Made by a program: the position numbers and the translations under genes | Origin: Nostoc sp. LEGE 06077 | GTDB lineage: Bacteria > Cyanobacteriota > Cyanobacteriia > Cyanobacteriales > Nostocaceae | DNA length: 42,892 bases | NCBI RefSeq assembly: GCF_015207705.1 | Contig: NZ_JADEWI010000055.1 | Span: 1 to 42,892, forward strand | Direction of reading: 5' to 3' | Part shown: positions 1-7,335 of the stretch, in pieces | Numbering within the stretch: position 1 is the first letter of the stretch | Layout: the number at the start of each line of letters is the position of its first letter | Notes under the pieces: model-generated | The model's input: the letters and a program-made list of their open reading frames with translations, nothing else | Told to the model about the DNA's origin: nothing | Databases searched by the model: none

Positions 1-214
1 GATGGAAGAATACTTTAAATAATCTTCGTTTAATTGTTCAACCTCTTTTATTATTTTGGTTGATTTATCCCTGGCTAAATGTTTTTCCCAATTCCGATTT
101 ATTGCTTGGATTTAATCACCTAATTTTTACAATGAACCAATTTAAACCTTTTTTCTCTTCTGGATAATTTCATTTATTTACTACTTGCTTATTTCGGAAA
201 GTGACAGAAGAGGG
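1..214 (+). mobile_element. Right (3') end of an IS4-like insertion sequence
   Basis: The element ends at 214. Positions 194-214 are the exact reverse complement of 42766-42786, where another copy starts, so these 21 bases are the terminal inverted repeat (outer end CCCTCTTCTGTCAC read inward). Inside this end is the 3' part of a transposase gene (stop at 165-167). The rest of the copy lies outside the window. Immediately outside the repeat, homology to a RAYT gene begins, so the element has inserted into and truncated that gene. The IS4 assignment rests on the look of the transposase C-terminus only. Confidence 0.85.
3..167 (+). CDS. IS transposase, C-terminal fragment
   Basis: The frame starting at base 3 is open from the window edge to TAA at 165-167 and encodes 54 residues. 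They begin WKNTLNNLRLIVQPLLLFW and continue into a hydrophobic stretch with IYPWL, then end FKPFFSSG. This looks like the C-terminal end of cyanobacterial IS4-family DDE transposases. The gene is partial only because the window starts inside it. The 5' end of what is probably the same transposase (MDVELQILKHLRRDAHPT) is seen at the other end of the window. The family call is from memory of such proteins; the IS structure is seen directly from the shared inverted repeats. Confidence 0.7.
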   Translation, partial: WKNTLNNLRLIVQPLLLFWLIYPWLNVFPNSDLLLGFNHLIFTMNQFKPFFSSG

Positions 215-624
215 TTATAGTGAATATAATCTAAATGCCTATGTAAATCATGCTCATCGAAAATTGTATGCTCCCAAAAGCGACGTTGCCAAACATCACT
301 TTCTCGGTGCTTACGACGAGAAGCCGAAACATCTTGTGATAATGAGCGTTTTCCCCGTAAAGAGCGTGTAAATAACACTTTGAATCGAGATACTCTTTGA
401 GAATAATTAGAATCATCTGGTGGTAAAGACCAGATAAAATGAAGATGATCTGGTAAAACAACGGCGGCGGTGATTTCAAAGGGTAATTCTTTCCGCATTT
501 TAGCGATCGCCTGACGTAAAAGCGATATATTCTCAACATTTGAAAATAGATGAATTCGCCGATAAGTAACTAAAGTGAAAAAATATACTCCTCCTGGCAC
601 ATAAGAACGACGATATTGAGACAT
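215..624 (-). pseudogene. RAYT (REP-associated Y1 transposase), 3' end lost to IS insertion
   Basis: The reading frame starts at ATG 624 and encodes the Y1/HUH transposase fold of the TnpA_REP (RAYT) family. An N-terminal YFFTLVTYRR strand is followed by the HUH metal-binding motif in LPDHLHFIWSLP, then a WQRRFWEH segment and the YIHYNP motif that carries the catalytic tyrosine region. In intact relatives HYNP is followed by a VKHGL-type segment and a further helix. Here homology stops exactly at base 215, and nine residues read from the IS inverted repeat (stop at 181) replace the tail. The HUH and Tyr motifs survive, but the loss of the C-terminal helix makes activity doubtful. REP-like hairpins directly upstream (652-804) fit the RAYT assignment. 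Confidence 0.88.
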
Positions 625-651
625 ATTAAGATTTTGGTGTAGTTCTATTTT

Positions 652-718
652 GTAGGGTGGGCAAATTTGGGATGATTTCCTTCAAAACCGACAAAAATTC
701 AAATTTTGCCCACCCTAC
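652..718. repeat. REP-like hairpin element, copy 1
   Basis: A 67-bp imperfect palindrome. The left arm GTAGGGTGGGCAAATTTG pairs with the right arm CAAATTTTGCCCACCCTAC, with one bulged base and a loop of about 30 nt. It lies 27 bp upstream of the RAYT start, the position typical of cognate REP sequences, which RAYT transposases recognise and mobilise. A second copy follows at 738-804. Confidence 0.8.
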
Positions 719-737
719 TTTAATGCGTAGTGCTTTT

Positions 738-804
738 GTAGAATGGGCAAATTTGGGATGATTTCTTCTTTAACTGACGAAAATTCAAATTTTGCCCACC
801 CTAC
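738..804. repeat. REP-like hairpin element, copy 2
   Basis: This copy has the same 67-bp length and the same arms as the element at 652-718, with an A in place of G in the left arm (GTAGAATGGGC). The two are direct repeats 86 bp apart. A third, strongly decayed relative can be traced at about 838-898, where only part of the right arm (ATTTTGCCCAATCTAC) is clear. Together with the RAYT remnant they form a small REP cluster. Confidence 0.75.
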
Positions 805-957
805 TCGAATGCGTGGTGCGATCGCGGAGCTTGTAAGCTAGACAAATGCAGATGATATTGGAATATATTGCCAAAAATAGGAATTTTGCCCAATCTACCA
901 TCTAGTAAAATAGAGATAGCCTCAAATAGTTAAAAGACTGCGGCTGGAGATTAACCA

Positions 958-1185
958 ATGGAAACAATCGATATTAACCAAGCTTTAACGGAAATATCAA
1001 AACTAATTGAAAAAGCAGTCGATGGCGAAGAGATTATTATCACCAAAAACAACCAACCAATAGTTAAATTAGTTTCCTTACAACCCCTCCCAACACGCCC
1101 TCCGCTTTTTGGCAGCGATCAAGATTTAATTTCCATCACTGATGATTTTGATGAACCTTTAGAAGATTTTAAGGATTATATGTAG
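958..1185 (+). CDS. Phd/YefM-type antitoxin
   Basis: This 75-residue protein has the compact N-terminal DNA-binding fold of Phd/YefM/VapB-like antitoxins (METIDINQALTEISKLIEKA, then EEIIITKNNQPIVKLV). Its acidic, flexible C-terminal tail (LISITDDFDEPLEDFKDYM) would wrap around and neutralise a toxin. The stop overlaps the GTG start of a PIN-domain toxin gene by one base, the usual translational coupling of type II toxin-antitoxin pairs. The antitoxin looks intact although its partner is interrupted. Autoregulation through its own promoter is expected for the family; I did not identify an operator. Confidence 0.9.
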   Translation: METIDINQALTEISKLIEKAVDGEEIIITKNNQPIVKLVSLQPLPTRPPLFGSDQDLISITDDFDEPLEDFKDYM

Positions 1186-1574
1186 TGAAATTATTGTTAG
1201 ATACCCATAGTTTGATTTGGTTTTTTTCAGGCAATTCTAAATTAAGTAATACTGCCCGCATACACATAGAGGATGTTAACAATCAAAAATTAATTAGTAT
1301 AGCATCCGTCTGGGAAATGGCAATTAAACAAAGCAAAAACAAATTAACTTTAGCCTTACCATGAGAAGATTATATTCAACAAAAACTCAAGCTAGAAGAT
1401 TTTGAATTACTCTCAATTAATTTGAATCATCTAGCTATTATTTCCTCTCTACCCTTCCATCATAATGACCCTTTTGATCGGTTAATAATTGCACAGGCTA
1501 TAGTTGAAAGAATTCCGATTTTAAGTCGAGATTTAGCCTTTGATTCCTATGGAATTCAACGGATTTGGGATTAA
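1185..1574 (+). pseudogene. PIN-domain (VapC-like) toxin with in-frame TGA
   Basis: Translation from GTG 1185 gives a typical PIN ribonuclease toxin: first acidic residue in KLLLDTHSLIW, SVWEMAIK in the middle, NDPFDRLIIAQA and SRDLAFDSYGI near the end. The length of about 129 residues is normal. The frame is broken by one TGA at 1362-1364, after LALP, where relatives usually carry a residue such as Gly (one base from GGA) before EDY. Homology continues unbroken to the stop at 1572-1574, so this is a point nonsense mutation rather than a frameshift. Unless the codon is read through, the toxin is inactive while the antitoxin persists. Confidence 0.85.
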
Positions 1575-1671
1575 GTGCGATCGCTTCGGGAATCTTTTCC
1601 CAATTAAATTTAAGAATTAACCAATTTATCATAAGTGCGATCGCTTGATTTTGTGGTAACGTGGCAAAGTT

Positions 1672-2418
1672 CTATGTTTCTAGTTCAGATACACTCAAAC
1701 CTGTTAACCTAGCTACTTGTTCTACTGTCATTCCAGTTTCCAGGAAGTTACGCGCAGTTTGGAGTAACTGGGATTCTGCTTTCTCTGCGCGTTGGCGTTC
1801 CTTTTCTTCAGGAGTGGGTAATAATTCTCCTGCCAAGTTTGCCCAGCGCAACCAAGTAGCATCAATACCTTTATAATTTCCTTGCCACAATTGCAATGCT
1901 AAACCTAAAGATTGACTCACCAACTGGTTTTGAGCATTAGTAGCGATGGGTTGATAAATACCTTTTTCGTTAGAGAATCCAGCCAAATCACTGGGATTAA
2001 AAGGGTCATACCAGAAATATTCTGGGACACGCATTTGATTTTGATAAATCAGTTTTTTCTCATTTTTGTCTGCTGGCGCTGTGCTGTCAGAAAGTAACTC
2101 AATTACGACATCTGGTGCTTTACCTTCTTCCCAAACTACCCAACTGCGACGTTCACCTTTCGGAACTCCCAACACAGCAAAAAAGTCTGGCCCTTTAAAA
2201 TCTTTGTTTCGCACCTGTGCCAGACTGTAATAAACAAACATATTTCCGCCAACAAACCCATCCTCTCGTTGTTCCAACCAAGGAATTAACGCATCTATCA
2301 GCAAATCCATTTGGGTGTTATGCCGCCCACTTTCCATTGCTACACCGTCATCATAGGGAAGTTCTGCTTGAGTGGGTGGGAGTTGAATATCTGGTGCAGC
2401 TAGGGTGATGTCTGACAT
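1672..2418 (-). CDS. Uma2 family (DUF820) PD-(D/E)XK-like nuclease
   Basis: A 248-residue protein of the Uma2/DUF820 family, which is greatly expanded in cyanobacteria. Visible family features are GPDFFAVLGVPKGERRSWVVW, the catalytic-type strand PDVVIELLSDST followed by DKNEKKLIYQNQMRVPEYFWYDP, and a C-terminal coiled coil (EEKERQRAEKAESQL). After the coil comes a helical tail of the form LETGMTVEQVARLTGLSV. The fold resembles restriction-type nucleases, but the cellular role is not established. The gene is single, with no obvious operon partner. Confidence 0.9.
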   Translation of the reverse strand: MSDITLAAPDIQLPPTQAELPYDDGVAMESGRHNTQMDLLIDALIPWLEQREDGFVGGNMFVYYSLAQVRNKDFKGPDFFAVLGVPKGERRSWVVWEEGKAPDVVIELLSDSTAPADKNEKKLIYQNQMRVPEYFWYDPFNPSDLAGFSNEKGIYQPIATNAQNQLVSQSLGLALQLWQGNYKGIDATWLRWANLAGELLPTPEEKERQRAEKAESQLLQTARNFLETGMTVEQVARLTGLSVSELET

Positions 2419-2504
2419 AGCTTTTCACCGATTAGTAATTGTTGCGGGTATTTTTATATTAATTGATGGTCAAAATTTTTTGATAGCGATCGCACTTTCC
2501 CCAA

Positions 2505-2532
2505 TCAAAAAGGGTGGGACTATCCCCACCCT
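2505..2532 (-). terminator. Rho-independent terminator of glgB
   Basis: Read on the minus strand, an 8-bp stem AGGGTGGG/CCCACCCT (2525-2532 with 2511-2518) with a 6-nt loop is followed by a run of T (plus-strand A at 2506-2510). It begins 6 bp after the glgB stop codon. Confidence 0.85.
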
Positions 2533-2537
2533 CACGA

Positions 2538-4832
2538 TTAATAACCTAAAGCCTCAGCCGTTTTCTCTTTATCCAATTTGAACATCAGCACACCTAAAGG
2601 TGGTAAGCACAAATCCAAAGAATAAGAACGATTGTGCATTGACCAATCATCTGTCCACTTACCGCCTAAGTTACCCATATTGCTACCGCCATACTGACGC
2701 GCATCACTATTAAACAACTCAGTATAAAATCCTTTTTCGGGGACACCGATGCGGTAATGGGAATGAGGTTGGGGTGTAAAGTTACAAATCACCACGATAA
2801 AATCTTCAGAATCTTTGTCGCGGCGGATAAAGGAAACAACACTGTGACGGTTGTCGCTACAATCAATCCAGTCAAAACCTTCTCTAGCAAAATCTTGAGT
2901 GTATAAAGATGGTTCAGAACGGTAAATGTGGTTGAGTTCCTTAAAGAATTGCTTTAATTGTTGATGTGGCTCAAACTGTAGCAATTGCCATTCCAAATCA
3001 GCCCAGACATTCCACTCGCTCCATTGTCCAAATTCCATGCTCATAAACATGGTTTTCTTGCCTGGGTGAGCAAACATATAAGTAAACAAACAACGCACAT
3101 TGGCCATCTTCTGCCATGTATCACCGGGCATTTTACCAATGATGTTGCTCTTACCATGCACAACTTCGTCGTGGGACAAGGCCAACATGAAGTTTTCGCT
3201 GTGGTTGTACCACATACTAAAGGTAATATTATTTTGGTGGAATTGGCGGAACCAAGGGTCCATGCTGAAGTAATCTAGCATATCGTGCATCCAACCCATG
3301 TTCCATTTCAAGTTAAAGCCCAAACCTCCTGTGTAGGTAGGCCAAGAAACCATCGGCCAAGACGTTGATTCTTCCGCAATGGAAAGCACACCTGGGAAAT
3401 AACTAAAAATTAGGTGATTTACTTGACGTAAGAAATCCGCAGCTTCTAAGTTTTCTCGACCACCGTATTGGTTAGTGACCCATTCGCCTTCTTTCCGGCA
3501 ATAGTCGAGATATAGCATAGAAGCCACAGCATCTACACGAATGCCATCTATGTGATATTTGTCGAACCAAAACAAGGCATTTGCAGCTAAGAAATTCCTG
3601 ATTTCGTTGCGATTGTAGTTGAAAACCAGAGTACCCCATTCTTTATGTTCACCTTTGCGGGGGTCTGCGTGTTCGTATAAGTGAGTACCATCAAAGAAAG
3701 CTAAACCATGTCCATCTTTGGGGAAGTGTCCGGGAACCCAATCAACAATTACGCCAATCCCATTTTGATGACATTGGTCAACAAAATACATAAAATCTTC
3801 CGCACTACCAAACCGGGAAGTGGGTGCATAATAGCCAGTGACTTGATAACCCCAAGACCCATCAAAAGGATGTTCGGCAATGGGTAACAGTTCTACATGG
3901 GTATATCCCAAATCTTTGACGTAGGGGATAAGTCGGTCTGCTAATTCCCGATAAGTTAAAAATCGCGCACCTGGCTTAAGTTCGGAAACAATAACTACAG
4001 GCTCAGTCTCACCATTAGGAAGCGTAGGTGGTTCAGCACTAGAAGCATGTAACCAAGAACCTAAATGGACTTCGTAAACAGATACAGGTTGGGTTAAGGG
4101 GTCGGCGTGACGACGCTTTTCTATCCAGTCTTCGTCATTCCATTGATATGAACTTAAATCAGTAACGATAGATGCTGTTTTTGGCCGGGGTTCTTGCTGA
4201 AAAGCAAAAGGATCAGATTTTTCGTAAATGTGTCCTTCAAAATTTTTAATTTCATATTTGTAATGTTCCCCTACTCCGATTTCGGGAATGAATAATTCCC
4301 AAACCCCTGTAGAGCCTTTACGCATTTGATGTTTGCGTCCATCCCACAGGTTGAAATCTCCCAGTAAAGAAACGTTACGAGCATTAGGAGCCCAAACAGC
4401 AAAATAAACACCTTTCACACCGTCGATTTCGGTGGCGTGCGCTCCTAATTTTTCATAAATTCGATGATGGTTGCCTTCTGCAAACAAATGCAAGTCAAAG
4501 TCGGTTAGGTGGGGAGAACGGAAGGCGTAGGGATCATAAGTGACTCGCTCATGTTCTCCTTCTTGAATGCGTAACTGGTAGTTGGCGAGTTCTAGAGTTT
4601 CAATTGTACATTCAAAAAAATGAGGATGATGTACGGCTTGCATTGGGTATTCTTGTCGTTCTTGAGGAACAACTACCCAGGCTGCACTTGCGTTTGGGAG
4701 ATAGGCGCGTACAGCCCAGACTTTTTTACCATCTTGTTCTATGGCATGAGAACCAAGTATTTCAAATGGGTCGTGATGCTGATTCCAAACTATACGGTTA
4801 ACCTGTTCCTGAGCGATCGTGGCTATGGACAT
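2538..4832 (-). CDS. glgB: 1,4-alpha-glucan branching enzyme GlgB
   Basis: This 764-residue GH13 enzyme forms alpha-1,6 branches in cytoplasmic glycogen. Its layout is the usual one: an N-terminal beta-sandwich module, a CBM48 module around GVYFAVWAPNARNVSLLGDFN (141-161), a catalytic (beta/alpha)8 barrel, and a C-terminal all-beta domain. The catalytic triad is visible: Asp434 in DGIRVDAVASM, Glu487 in LSIAEESTSWP, Asp555 in LSHDEVVHGKS. Length and all motifs match intact cyanobacterial enzymes. A strong terminator follows directly. No other glycogen gene is adjacent. Confidence 0.97.
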   Translation of the reverse strand: MSIATIAQEQVNRIVWNQHHDPFEILGSHAIEQDGKKVWAVRAYLPNASAAWVVVPQERQEYPMQAVHHPHFFECTIETLELANYQLRIQEGEHERVTYDPYAFRSPHLTDFDLHLFAEGNHHRIYEKLGAHATEIDGVKGVYFAVWAPNARNVSLLGDFNLWDGRKHQMRKGSTGVWELFIPEIGVGEHYKYEIKNFEGHIYEKSDPFAFQQEPRPKTASIVTDLSSYQWNDEDWIEKRRHADPLTQPVSVYEVHLGSWLHASSAEPPTLPNGETEPVVIVSELKPGARFLTYRELADRLIPYVKDLGYTHVELLPIAEHPFDGSWGYQVTGYYAPTSRFGSAEDFMYFVDQCHQNGIGVIVDWVPGHFPKDGHGLAFFDGTHLYEHADPRKGEHKEWGTLVFNYNRNEIRNFLAANALFWFDKYHIDGIRVDAVASMLYLDYCRKEGEWVTNQYGGRENLEAADFLRQVNHLIFSYFPGVLSIAEESTSWPMVSWPTYTGGLGFNLKWNMGWMHDMLDYFSMDPWFRQFHQNNITFSMWYNHSENFMLALSHDEVVHGKSNIIGKMPGDTWQKMANVRCLFTYMFAHPGKKTMFMSMEFGQWSEWNVWADLEWQLLQFEPHQQLKQFFKELNHIYRSEPSLYTQDFAREGFDWIDCSDNRHSVVSFIRRDKDSEDFIVVICNFTPQPHSHYRIGVPEKGFYTELFNSDARQYGGSNMGNLGGKWTDDWSMHNRSYSLDLCLPPLGVLMFKLDKEKTAEALGY

Positions 4833-5192
4833 GAAGCTACCTGTGTTAAATAAAGTGATTAACTAAACCGACTTTTTTAATATCTATATATATTCTTTAC
4901 ATTTATTTGCAATTTATCGCCACCGTTATAGTACATCAGATGGGTGCAAGGCGGATAAGAGGTGATAAGCTTCAGTCCCATAAAATTATTTGTTGAGCTA
5001 GAGGAAGAAGAAAGGTAGAGATTTTGACATTTTGTGCCTAAAACTAGGATTTTCAGGCGCAAGATTTTAAAAGTAGAAGAAAGAATGATTATTTACGTAA
5101 ATTAATAGTCATTATGCTGTGTTTACACCCAAATTTTTGGAAAATGTCTGTAAAATATTTATTGCATCGCTACTTACGAGTAGGTGTATGTA
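4833..5192. other. Intergenic region between divergent glgB and protease gene
   Basis: About 360 bp of AT-rich DNA separate the divergent starts and should hold both promoters. I see no RNA gene, repeat or strong operator. A Shine-Dalgarno-like GAGTAGG lies just before the protease ATG at 5193. Confidence 0.5.
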
Positions 5193-6824
5193 ATGAGTAA
5201 GGGAAAACAGGCAAAATTACCGTCAAAAATCTACGCTGAAGCGATTGTTCGTTCAGTAAGTGGGGAATCGTTGTTACACTCGGCGAGCCGTGTCACTAGT
5301 GAGAATGTGGCTCAATTTTATGCGGAACCAGACCGACTCAATTCAGCCGTGCAACGCTTACAAGCAGCAGGATTTGAGATTTTAGATGTGGGAAAGACAT
5401 CAATCAGTATAGCTGCTGATGCCGAGGTTTATGAGCGATCGCTCCAGACAACTCTAGAAACAGTGGAAATTCCCGTCATCAAGGAGATAGTTGGGGAAAC
5501 AACAGCTACATTTATCAATGCGATCGATGACAGGCCCTTTGGTGAAATTGATACATCACAAACCAGTTGGGATCATCTGTTAGACGGAATTGCCATCAAT
5601 GAACCAGCTTTTTACTTTCGACCCCCAATTCTTACGGAGTCTCCACCAGAAACAACTACAAAATATCTGCGTGTACCAGAAGACATCGCTCAAGGACTAA
5701 ATGCCACTTTAGCTCATCAACAAGGCATCACAGGTAGAGGTGTCAAGGTAGTCATGCTTGATACCGGGTGGTATAGTCATCCATTTTTTAGCAGGTATAA
5801 CTACAGCGTCAATGTCGTTCTTGCGCCTGGTGCATCAGATCCTTTGGCAGACGAAAATGGTCATGGCACTGGGGAATCTGCCAATCTGCTGGCCGTAGCT
5901 CCTGATGTCGAGTTAACAATGGTTAAAGCTGATGTTTTCACAGCCCCAGGTAAAGTAAAGAACGTCAACGCTGTTGCAGCCTTTAAAAAAGCTGTTTCCC
6001 TACGACCAGATATTATTACTTGCAGTTGGGGCTGTGATCTAAAAAATCGCCAATTTTCTCCCTTTAATCAGGCTTTAGCTGTAGCCATTGCCGATGCTGT
6101 GCATCGCGGAATTATCGTCATTTTTGCGGCGGGGAATGGTCAATGGAGCTTTCCATCTCAGCACCCAGATGTGATTGCAGCCGGAGGTGTTTATCTGCAT
6201 CTAGATGGACTGTTGCAAGGCAAGTTGGAAGCAAGCAATTACGCCAGCAGTTTTATCAGTCCGATTTATCCAGGGCGCAGGGTTCCAGATGTATGTGGGT
6301 TGGTTGGTAAGCTGCCGTATGGAGCTTATATTATGTTGCCTGTTCCTCCTGGTAGTGAGAAAGATCAGCTACGTTCTTTAGTTGGTGATGGTACCAAATC
6401 TAGTGATGGCTGGGCTGCATTTAGTGGTACTTCAGCAGCAGCACCCCAGTTAGCTGGTGTTTGCGCCTTGATGAAACAGCTAGATTCGGGTCTATCTCCA
6501 ACAAAAGTGAAGGAGATTTTACAGCAAACAGCCCGCGATGTTGTGGAAGGTGCTGGTCATCCAAGAACAGGAGGGTATCGGGCGCGTGCAGGCCCAGACT
6601 TAGCTACAGGTTATGGATTAGCTGATGCTTATCAAGCAATTCAGGCTATTAGAAATTCAACTTTTAGCAAAATACAAAATCTATCAAATCTATTCCCAAC
6701 GTCTCAATTAATCACTACGCAAAGGAGCAGACAGGAAATGTATCCTAAACTTAAAGCAAAGCAAAGCTTGACGAAATTCAGATTAGACTTGATGAAATTC
6801 TGGCAACAGAGTTTAAAGACTTAA
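5193..6824 (+). CDS. Subtilisin-like serine protease (S8 family)
   Basis: Using ATG 5193 (preferred over GTG 5184 because GAGTAGG lies at good spacing) the protein has 543 residues. An N-terminal region of about 160 residues resembles a propeptide, followed by the S8 catalytic domain. In GTG numbering the triad is Asp193 (VVMLDTGWYSHP), His227 (ENGHGTGESANLLAVAP) and Ser417 (FSGTSAAAPQLAGV), with oxyanion Asn318 (FAAGNGQWS). All key residues are present. No signal peptide is evident, so it may act in the cytoplasm. The subtilase fold ends near residue 490 (GYGLADAYQAIQAIR). The remaining residues run through an AAAGC repeat and look out of frame from about 6768; see the next entry. Confidence 0.9.
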   Translation: MSKGKQAKLPSKIYAEAIVRSVSGESLLHSASRVTSENVAQFYAEPDRLNSAVQRLQAAGFEILDVGKTSISIAADAEVYERSLQTTLETVEIPVIKEIVGETTATFINAIDDRPFGEIDTSQTSWDHLLDGIAINEPAFYFRPPILTESPPETTTKYLRVPEDIAQGLNATLAHQQGITGRGVKVVMLDTGWYSHPFFSRYNYSVNVVLAPGASDPLADENGHGTGESANLLAVAPDVELTMVKADVFTAPGKVKNVNAVAAFKKAVSLRPDIITCSWGCDLKNRQFSPFNQALAVAIADAVHRGIIVIFAAGNGQWSFPSQHPDVIAAGGVYLHLDGLLQGKLEASNYASSFISPIYPGRRVPDVCGLVGKLPYGAYIMLPVPPGSEKDQLRSLVGDGTKSSDGWAAFSGTSAAAPQLAGVCALMKQLDSGLSPTKVKEILQQTARDVVEGAGHPRTGGYRARAGPDLATGYGLADAYQAIQAIRNSTFSKIQNLSNLFPTSQLITTQRSRQEMYPKLKAKQSLTKFRLDLMKFWQQSLKT

Positions 6825-7312
6825 TAGAGGATGTTGAACTGAAAATTACTGAAGCTAATTTTGTACCTCGTTCATCCCAATCAAGAGCGATATTAGCTCT
6901 TATGAAATTGCTTATAGATTTACCTAAAGACTTAACTCCTGAATTGATAGAAAAAAAACACGTTCTTGCAGCAGAAAGTCTGATCAGAATGCAGAGGTGT
7001 CAGGAATTAGCCACACAAATATTAATAGCAGCAATAGGAAGTAAAAAGAGAGAAATCCCAGAATTAGCCACCAAAGCTTTAGGAGAGTTTGGTGTCAATG
7101 AATTGCAAAAATCTTATAACTGCGATGAATCTAGTGATAGACAACAAATGCTAGTTTTGGATCAGGTTTGTGGGGAAAATGGAAGGTGTATTCAAGATAT
7201 TAATGGAAAATACCGTTTCGTCCCAACAAATGGAAACGGTTCTATGGGTTCGTTTCCTGAATCTTACCAAGATTGTCTAAAGCGACTTGGCGACATTCAA
7301 CATTGCGACTAA
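6738..7312 (+). pseudogene. Frameshifted C-terminal extension of the protease, or a separate small gene
   Basis: Downstream of the protease a second frame is open to TAA 7310-7312. Its first ATG is at 6902, but coding-like sequence extends upstream to 6755. If one 5-bp unit of the AAAGC repeat at 6753-6767 is removed, the frame joins ATG 6738 and the protease frame itself. The joined part reads MYPKLKAKLDEIQIRLDEIL, a plausible coiled coil, then helical and Cys-containing sequence. The joined protein would have about 704 residues. Alternatively ATG 6738, with AAAGGAG 10 bp upstream, started a separate 189-residue protein. As it stands only a 136-residue piece from 6902 can be made. I do not recognise the family. 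Confidence 0.6.
6753..6767 (+). repeat. AAAGC pentanucleotide repeat, three units
   Basis: Three perfect AAAGC units lie inside coding sequence. Because the unit is 5 bp, gain or loss of one unit switches the reading frame between termination at 6824 and continuation to 7312. Confidence 0.85.
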
Positions 7313-7335
7313 GGTATAATTAAAGGTATTAAAAA

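Noticed and set aside
231-539. A 102-codon minus-strand frame inside the RAYT region
   Set aside because: It is the shifted-frame shadow of the RAYT gene, which has clear HUH and YIHYNP motifs.
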